This document shows, one piece after another, positions 13,701-17,900 of a stretch of 17,900 nucleotides of DNA. This DNA is from Actinomycetes bacterium (GTDB taxonomy: Bacteria > Actinomycetota > Acidimicrobiia > Acidimicrobiales > CADCSY01). The stretch spans positions 1-17,900 of the forward strand of contig JAODBP010000356.1 in the NCBI GenBank assembly GCA_025464025.1. The letters run 5' to 3'. Positions within the stretch are counted from its first letter, which is position 1; each line of letters starts with the position of its first letter. The notes under the pieces are model-generated. The model made no database searches. It was not told where the DNA came from and saw only the letters and a list, made by a program, of their open reading frames with translations. Both the position numbers and the translations under genes were made by a program.

Positions 13701-15952
13701 GATTTGCGGAGGCGGCTCCTCAGCACGAGGTCGCGGTCCTGGTGTCCGTCGAAGAGCGTGCGCCCGTTGACGCGCACGACGACGTCGTCGGGGGCGACGG
13801 TGGGCTGGCGGCGGAGGTCGATGCGGTACGCGCCGCCACCGATGGGCAGTCGGCCCTCCAGGGTGAACGTCACCGTGGCCGACCCGCCGGGCTGGAGGGT
13901 GACGAACTGGTCGAAGACGTTGAGCCCGCCCTCGACGGCGCGCCCGGGCTCCACCACCTGCCCGTCGACGGTGACCCCGACAGCCTCCAGCGGCGTCGAG
14001 ATGGTGACGACCTGGATGTCGGCGCCGCGCCGCAGGTGGTTGAAGTCGTCCTGGTAGCTGGTCGAGAGCCCGGATGTGGGTGCCGTGTTGTGCAGGGTCA
14101 CAGCGACGGTCGCCGACGTCGCTCCGGTCCTCGGATCGACCGTGGCGTCGTAGCGCACCGACCGCCGGAGGAACCACGCCACCTTCGTCGAAGCGGCGCT
14201 CTCGGTCACGACGTGCAGGGCGTCGAGGTCGGGGCGGGCCAGGGCGCGGTCGAGGCCGAGCTCCTCGAGGAAGGCTCTGTCCTCGGGGTGGAAGGACGTC
14301 ATCTGCACGTGGTGCGAGGTGACCTGGGGCCCGAGGTCGTCGACGAGCTCGTTGGCGGCGGGGAGGGCGCCGTGGGTGAGGCGGTCGAAGACGGCCCGGG
14401 TCACGCGGTTGAGGAGCTCGGGCCGCTCGGGGTCGTCCGAGTGGGCGTACTGGGTGAACAGCAGCGTCTCGGGCGTGTTGGCCTCGGTGAAGGGCTCGGG
14501 CCAGCCGGCCACGGTCACCGGACCGGTGATCCGGAGCAGCGCGGCCAGGAAGTAGGGGTCGACGGCGATCATCCCGTCGATCGGGCCAAGGCCGTCCTGT
14601 TCCAGCACCTGGGCGGCGATGGACGCGTCGGCTCGGAGGTCGGGTGACGCGGTGAGGTTCTGGGGGGAGCGGAAGAGGTGCCAGCCCTGCACGTACCGAG
14701 CGTCGTAGTCGGCGTCGACGTGGAGCTGGAACGGCTCGTCGCGGAACAGCTCGGCCACCCGGCCGAAGCGCTCGAGCCCGATCCGTCCGTCGGCGGCGGT
14801 GAGGATGCCCCAGTTGCCCATCATGCCGCCGGCGCCGCGCAGCTCGGCCGGCGTCATCACGGCGAGGAGGTAGCGCCGCCGCCCTCTCGCGCCCAGGAGG
14901 TCGGGCAGGGTCTCGACCGCCCGGCGGGCCCGGCGGGCGTCGCCCAGGGCCTGGCGGACGCGGTCGTCGAAGTCGCCGATCCGCGCCGTGGCGGCGTCGG
15001 CCAGCCAGGGCGAGTCGGTGCGGTCGAGCGTGCGGTGGGCCTCGGCCAGCGAGGTGGTGAGATCGCCCAGGGGCGCGGCGAACGAGGTCAGCGCGGCGAG
15101 GTCGAGGCCACCGTCGCGGACCCGCAGCCGGTCGAGGTCGGCGGCGCGCGCGGTGTGGGTGCCGGAGACGGCCACCTCGGTCGCCGTCGCGAGCACATCG
15201 TCGAGAGCGCGGAGGTGCTGGGAGGCGATGGGGAGGGCTCGAGCCGGGGCCGACCACCACGCCCGCCCCGGGCGGCGAGCCCGCTCGAGGAGCTCGGTGG
15301 CCGCGCCGAAGTGCGTGGCCGCCCCTGCCGCGTCACCGGCCCGGGCCGCGTCGAGGCCGGCCTGGCCGGCGTCGACGGCGTCGAGCACGGTCCGGCGCTC
15401 GCGGGTGAGGGCGGCGGCGGGGACGGCCACGGCGATGCCCGCCACGACGACCAGGGCGAGGCCGGCAAGCGTGGCCCGCAGCCCCGAGGCCCGGGCCGCC
15501 GAGGCGGCGAGCACGGCCACGGCGGCGGCGCCGACGAGCGCCGAGCGGCCGAATGGGTCGGGCCAGGCCAGATGGAGGGTGGCGGCGCCGGCACCGGCAC
15601 CCACGACCCGTCCGGCCCAGGGCCCGGTCCGGTCCAGGCCGACGGCCGCCAACGTGACGACGAGGGCACCGAAGCCGGCGGCCAGCCCGATCCCCCCCGC
15701 GGCAGCCGCCACCGTGGCGGCCACCAGCAACCACGCCCACGGCCGGGCCCGGCCGCCGAGGGCGGCGGTGGCGAGCACGAGGGCCACACGCCACACCACG
15801 TCGACCCTGGGCCGCCCGGTCGGCGCTGCCTCACCTACAGCGGCTACGAAGGCACACAGAGTGACTAGTGTGGCGGCCACGCCCGGCTCGATACGGGCGA
15901 AACGGTCGACCGGAGCGATCCCGGAGGCCGGAACCGGGTCACTCGAGGCCAC
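13697..15952 (-). CDS. DUF4012 domain-containing membrane protein
   Basis: This 751-residue protein has a hydrophobic N-terminal part with about five or six membrane segments (about 24-41, 52-66, 72-105, 137-152, 158-182), then a helical region (185-350) and a DUF4012 domain. The domain is recognised by YLLAVMTPAELRGAGGMMGN (361-380) followed by WGILTAADGRI. The extracytoplasmic C-terminus carries beta-rich sequence ending with RNGRTLFDGHQDRD-like strands. DUF4012 proteins are common in actinobacteria and often sit near polysaccharide or envelope genes; no enzyme activity is established that I know of. The GTG start (15952-15950) is the only one that includes the first membrane segment with a short polar leader. 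No clear Shine-Dalgarno precedes it. A large dyad begins 6 nt upstream of the start. The sulfonate genes follow 24 bp after its stop in the same direction. Confidence 0.85.
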   Translation of the reverse strand: MASSDPVPASGIAPVDRFARIEPGVAATLVTLCAFVAAVGEAAPTGRPRVDVVWRVALVLATAALGGRARPWAWLLVAATVAAAAGGIGLAAGFGALVVTLAAVGLDRTGPWAGRVVGAGAGAATLHLAWPDPFGRSALVGAAAVAVLAASAARASGLRATLAGLALVVVAGIAVAVPAAALTRERRTVLDAVDAGQAGLDAARAGDAAGAATHFGAATELLERARRPGRAWWSAPARALPIASQHLRALDDVLATATEVAVSGTHTARAADLDRLRVRDGGLDLAALTSFAAPLGDLTTSLAEAHRTLDRTDSPWLADAATARIGDFDDRVRQALGDARRARRAVETLPDLLGARGRRRYLLAVMTPAELRGAGGMMGNWGILTAADGRIGLERFGRVAELFRDEPFQLHVDADYDARYVQGWHLFRSPQNLTASPDLRADASIAAQVLEQDGLGPIDGMIAVDPYFLAALLRITGPVTVAGWPEPFTEANTPETLLFTQYAHSDDPERPELLNRVTRAVFDRLTHGALPAANELVDDLGPQVTSHHVQMTSFHPEDRAFLEELGLDRALARPDLDALHVVTESAASTKVAWFLRRSVRYDATVDPRTGATSATVAVTLHNTAPTSGLSTSYQDDFNHLRRGADIQVVTISTPLEAVGVTVDGQVVEPGRAVEGGLNVFDQFVTLQPGGSATVTFTLEGRLPIGGGAYRIDLRRQPTVAPDDVVVRVNGRTLFDGHQDRDLVLRSRLRKS

Positions 15953-15957
15953 GAGCG

Positions 15958-15997
15958 GCAGCGTACCGGGCCCAAGGGATCCCTTTTCCTACGCTGC
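15958..15997. promoter_or_regulatory. Large inverted repeat with inner palindrome in divergent promoter region
   Basis: GCAGCGTA (15958-15965) and TACGCTGC (15990-15997) are perfect inverted arms around 24 nt. Inside lies the perfect 12-bp palindrome AAGGGATCCCTT (15974-15985), its centre displaced 2 bp from that of the outer arms. The site lies between the divergent DUF4012 and surface-protein genes and may be an operator for a dimeric regulator, or a hairpin in the DUF4012 leader. Confidence 0.45.
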
Positions 15998-16006
15998 GTG
16001 ACCATC

Positions 16007-16012
16007 TACTGT
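16007..16012 (+). promoter_or_regulatory. Possible -10 box of the surface-protein genes
   Basis: TACTGT fits TANNNT, 44 nt before the ATG at 16057. A weak -35 (TTTTCC, 15984-15989) lies 17 bp upstream and overlaps the palindrome at 15974-15985. Position is reasonable; support is slight. Confidence 0.3.
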
Positions 16013-16020
16013 CACTCTGG

Positions 16021-16033
16021 GGTGCGAGGCACC
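16021..16033 (+). other. Small hairpin in the leader of the surface-protein gene
   Basis: GGTGC (16021-16025) and GCACC (16029-16033) form a 5-bp stem with a GAG loop in the presumed untranslated leader, 23 nt before the start codon and 11 nt before the Shine-Dalgarno. It may be chance or a small RNA structure. Confidence 0.3.
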
Positions 16034-16044
16034 GTGGACGACCC

Positions 16045-16050
16045 AGAGGG
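16045..16050 (+). promoter_or_regulatory. Ribosome binding site of the Ser/Thr-rich surface protein
   Basis: AGAGGG ends 6 nt before the ATG at 16057. It decides this start over in-frame upstream codons, which would put a polar stretch before the signal peptide. Confidence 0.65.
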
Positions 16051-16056
16051 CGGATC

Positions 16057-16887
16057 ATGAAGCGATGGTGGAGAGCGTCGGCTGTGGGGCTCGTGCTCGG
16101 ACTCGGCGTGCCGGCGGCGGCGTGGGCCCAGTCGACTGACCCGACCATCCCGCCGACGACGACCTCCACGACGTCGTCGACCTCGACCACGAGCTCGACC
16201 TCCACGTCGACGACCTCGACCACGGTGCCGTCGACCACGACCACCGATGCCCCGCCGCCGGCGGCGGTGCCGGCCAAGACGTCGAACCCGACGCCGCAGC
16301 CCGGTGAGAACGTGCCGATCTCGGCGCCGCAGCAGAACAACACGCCGGTGCTCGACAACACCAAGCCGTCCGCCGCGGTGATGCTGCCCGCCGACGGCGG
16401 CGCCGACATCCCGATGCCGCAGCCGAAGATCACCCAGAACGCCAACGGGTCGATCACGGTCGAGGTCACCGTGCCGCCCAGCACCCCGCCGGGCGTCTAC
16501 CTCATCGCCATCGTCGGCACCGACTCCAAGGGCGTCTCCCGGGCCATCATCGTGCCCGTCGTGGTCCGCCGGACCCGGACGGCCGCCGCCCTGTCGGCGC
16601 CGATCGCCGCGGCGAGCGCCCCGGCCGCCGTGGTGCCGAAGAGCGTCCGCCAGGTCGTCTCCTCGATCGCCGACATCGACGGTGGCTCGGCCGCCGTCGA
16701 GGACGCCGTCCTCCACGACGGCGCCACGCTCGACATCAGCGGCAGCCAGCTCGTGGTGAACCGCCCTGGCGACGACTCGAACGACTCCACCCGCCCGCTG
16801 GTCGCCGCCTTCGCCGTCGTCCTCGCCGGCGGTGGTCTGGTCCTGCTCCGGCGTCGCACGCCGGCCACCTCGAACGGGAGCAAGTGA
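16057..16887 (+). CDS. Secreted, membrane-anchored Ser/Thr-rich surface protein, hypothetical
   Basis: This 276-residue protein opens with a clear signal peptide (MKRWWRASAVGLVLGLGVPA, cleavage likely after AWA at 22-24). Residues 26-65 are almost all Thr and Ser, a probable glycosylated stalk. A Pro/Gln-rich segment follows, then a small beta-sandwich-like part (about 120-170: ITVEVTVPPSTPPGVYLIAI, then VGTDSKGVSRAIIVPVVV), a helical Ala-rich part, and a C-terminal membrane helix (247-264) with a basic RRR tail. The layout resembles sortase substrates, but no LPxTG motif is visible, so it is more likely held by the helix. I do not recognise a named family. It is coupled to the cell-wall-binding gene by a 1-bp TGATG overlap, so the two probably act together at the envelope. 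Confidence 0.82.
   Translation: MKRWWRASAVGLVLGLGVPAAAWAQSTDPTIPPTTTSTTSSTSTTSSTSTSTTSTTVPSTTTTDAPPPAAVPAKTSNPTPQPGENVPISAPQQNNTPVLDNTKPSAAVMLPADGGADIPMPQPKITQNANGSITVEVTVPPSTPPGVYLIAIVGTDSKGVSRAIIVPVVVRRTRTAAALSAPIAAASAPAAVVPKSVRQVVSSIADIDGGSAAVEDAVLHDGATLDISGSQLVVNRPGDDSNDSTRPLVAAFAVVLAGGGLVLLRRRTPATSNGSK
16156..16245 (+). repeat. Ser/Thr-coding low-complexity tract
   Basis: ACG/ACC/TCG/AGC codons encode about 30 residues (34-63) of nearly pure Thr and Ser. The DNA resembles the linker at 1065-1140 of the protease gene, sharing a GACGACCTCGACCACGG stretch, which suggests common style or repeat exchange within this genome. Confidence 0.7.
16876..16880 (+). promoter_or_regulatory. Ribosome binding site of the cell-wall-binding gene
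   Basis: GGGAG ends 6 nt before the ATG at 16887, inside the last codons of the upstream gene, and supports translation start within the TGATG overlap. Confidence 0.6.
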
Positions 16888-17900
16888 TGCTGCGCCGCCC
16901 CCTCGTTGCCGCCAGCCTGGCTGGGGCCCTCCTCCTCGGCGCCGCCACGAGCGCCGGCGCCACCGGTGGCGCCGTGGCCAACCGGCTCGCCGGCTCCGAC
17001 CGCTACGTGACGGCCCGAGCCATCGGCACGGCCACCTTCACCAGCTCGACCGTCGCCATCCTGGCCGGCGGCGAGTCGTTCGCCGACGCCCTACCTGCTG
17101 CGTACCTGAGCGGTGCGGAGGCGGCGCCGCTGTTCCTCACGCCTCCCGGGGGCCTCCCCACCGGTCTGGTCAACACGCTGAACGACCTCAAGGTCGACGG
17201 CGTGCAGATCGTCGGCGGCACCACCGCGGTCTCGGAGAACGTCGTGACCCAGCTCGAGGCCGCCGGGTTCGCCGTCGAGCGGCTGGCCGGGGCGAACCGG
17301 TACGAGACGGCCCGCAAGGTCGCCGAGCTGCTACCCGTGCAGGCCGTGGGCAAGTTCGGTGCCGGCGCTGCTGCCATCGTGGTCACCGGCGAGTCGTTCC
17401 CGGACGCGCTCGCCGCTGGTCCCATGAGCGCCAGCCAGGGCCTGCCGATCCTGCTCACCAACTCGGCCGGTCTGCACGACCAGGCCAAGGCCGCCCTGCA
17501 GAGCCTCGCCATCAAGCAGGTGCTGATCATCGGTGGCACCGGTGCGGTCAGCCAGTCGAGCGAGGATCAGATCAAGGCGCTCGGGATCGCCGTCCGCCGG
17601 ATCGCTGGTCCCAGCCGCCAGGCCACGGCGGTGGCGGTGGCCAAGGTCGAGGTCGGCGAGCTGAACTACCCGCTCAACCGCGTCCTGCTGGCCCGGGGCG
17701 ACAGCTTCGCCGATGCCCTCGCCGGTGGCACCCGAGGCGGCAAGGTGTTCGCGCCGATCCTGCTGACCGGTGGCGCGGCGCTCGGTACCGACGCTCGCAC
17801 CTACATCAAGGCCAACACGGCCACGATCGCCACGATCGACGTGCTCGGTGGCTCGGCCGCCGTGAGCGACGCCGTGGCCAACGACGCCGTCGCCGCCGCC
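16887..17900 (+). CDS. Cell-wall-binding repeat 2 (CWB2) family secreted protein, 3' end outside window
   Basis: The frame is open from the ATG at 16887 to the window edge (338 codons, no stop), so the protein may be longer. A signal peptide (MLRRPLVAASLAGALLLGAA, likely cut near residue 25) is followed by three CWB2 repeats: about 33-128 (NRLAGSDRYVTA, LAGGESFADAL, VQIVGGTTAVS), 132-232 (ERLAGANRYETA, VVTGESFPDALAA, VLIIGGTGAVS) and 238-336 (RIAGPSRQATA, LARGDSFADALAG, IDVLGGSAAVS). In Clostridioides difficile three CWB2 modules anchor S-layer proteins by binding a wall polymer, and the repeats are also common in actinobacteria. Three modules are therefore a plausible complete anchoring unit, and any effector part would lie beyond the window. 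The third header lacks the usual Asp/Asn-Arg-Tyr. It is co-translated with the Ser/Thr-rich surface protein. Confidence 0.9.
   Translation, partial: MLRRPLVAASLAGALLLGAATSAGATGGAVANRLAGSDRYVTARAIGTATFTSSTVAILAGGESFADALPAAYLSGAEAAPLFLTPPGGLPTGLVNTLNDLKVDGVQIVGGTTAVSENVVTQLEAAGFAVERLAGANRYETARKVAELLPVQAVGKFGAGAAAIVVTGESFPDALAAGPMSASQGLPILLTNSAGLHDQAKAALQSLAIKQVLIIGGTGAVSQSSEDQIKALGIAVRRIAGPSRQATAVAVAKVEVGELNYPLNRVLLARGDSFADALAGGTRGGKVFAPILLTGGAALGTDARTYIKANTATIATIDVLGGSAAVSDAVANDAVAAA

Noticed and set aside
13500..15260. Minus-strand Arg/Pro-rich frame of 586 codons
   Set aside because: Alternative frame of the DUF4012 gene without domain content.
16840..16884. Sortase LPxTG anchor at the end of the Ser/Thr-rich protein
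   Set aside because: A membrane helix and RRR tail are present, but no LPxTG or close variant precedes the helix.
17003..17539. Minus-strand 178-codon frame near the right edge
   Set aside because: It is antisense to the CWB2 gene, whose plus-strand frame is open to the window end with three clear repeats.

Overview
This window is very GC-rich, densely coded bacterial DNA that looks like a high-GC actinobacterium, most likely of class Acidimicrobiia (relatives of Iamia or Ilumatobacter). The grounds are the 42-residue 'SGKGYWLLxADGGVFSFGDAR' repeats, the Ser/Thr-rich linkers on surface proteins, cell-wall-binding type 2 repeats, a DUF4012 protein, luciferase-like monooxygenases of F420/flavin type, frequent GTG starts and many stop/start overlaps. 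The lineage is inferred from protein style only; there is no rRNA or tRNA gene here.

Layout. (1) 3-1853 (+) is the 3' end of a secreted subtilisin-family protease. The window opens on its catalytic GTS-M motif, followed by three fibronectin III domains, a 17-glycine tract, a Thr/Ser linker and five C-terminal repeats. (2) Overlapping its tail by 11 bp is a convergent NAD-dependent nucleotide-sugar epimerase/dehydratase (1843-2778, -). (3) From 2825 to 11520 seven tightly packed plus-strand genes follow: a membrane PAS-GGDEF-EAL c-di-GMP protein, a MarR regulator, two ABC exporter half-transporters that form an asymmetric heterodimer, two luciferase-like monooxygenases, and a 42-residue six-cysteine protein. 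(4) On the minus strand (11517-15952) lie an SsuD-like alkanesulfonate monooxygenase, an SsuA-like substrate-binding lipoprotein and a large DUF4012 membrane protein. (5) After a 104-bp divergent intergenic region with several dyads, two plus-strand surface-protein genes (16057 to the window end) encode a Ser/Thr-rich membrane-anchored protein and a three-repeat cell-wall-binding protein cut by the window edge.

How the parts may work together. The marR-ABC-ABC core is a typical drug or metabolite exporter unit with its own regulator. The two monooxygenases and the Cys-rich peptide follow with 4-bp overlaps, so export and oxidative transformation of a small molecule may be co-expressed; the substrate cannot be read from the sequence. 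The SsuA/SsuD pair points to sulfur scavenging from organosulfonates, but no permease or ATPase gene is present. The flanking protease, DUF4012 and wall-binding genes are cell-envelope functions.

No mobile element, CRISPR array, tRNA, rRNA or recognisable known riboswitch was seen, and no gene-free stretch exceeds about 105 bp. Nothing here is clearly a new biological system. The best candidates for new biology are the coupled six-Cys mini-protein, the His-rich membrane sensor of the c-di-GMP protein, and the altered SsuD-like enzyme.
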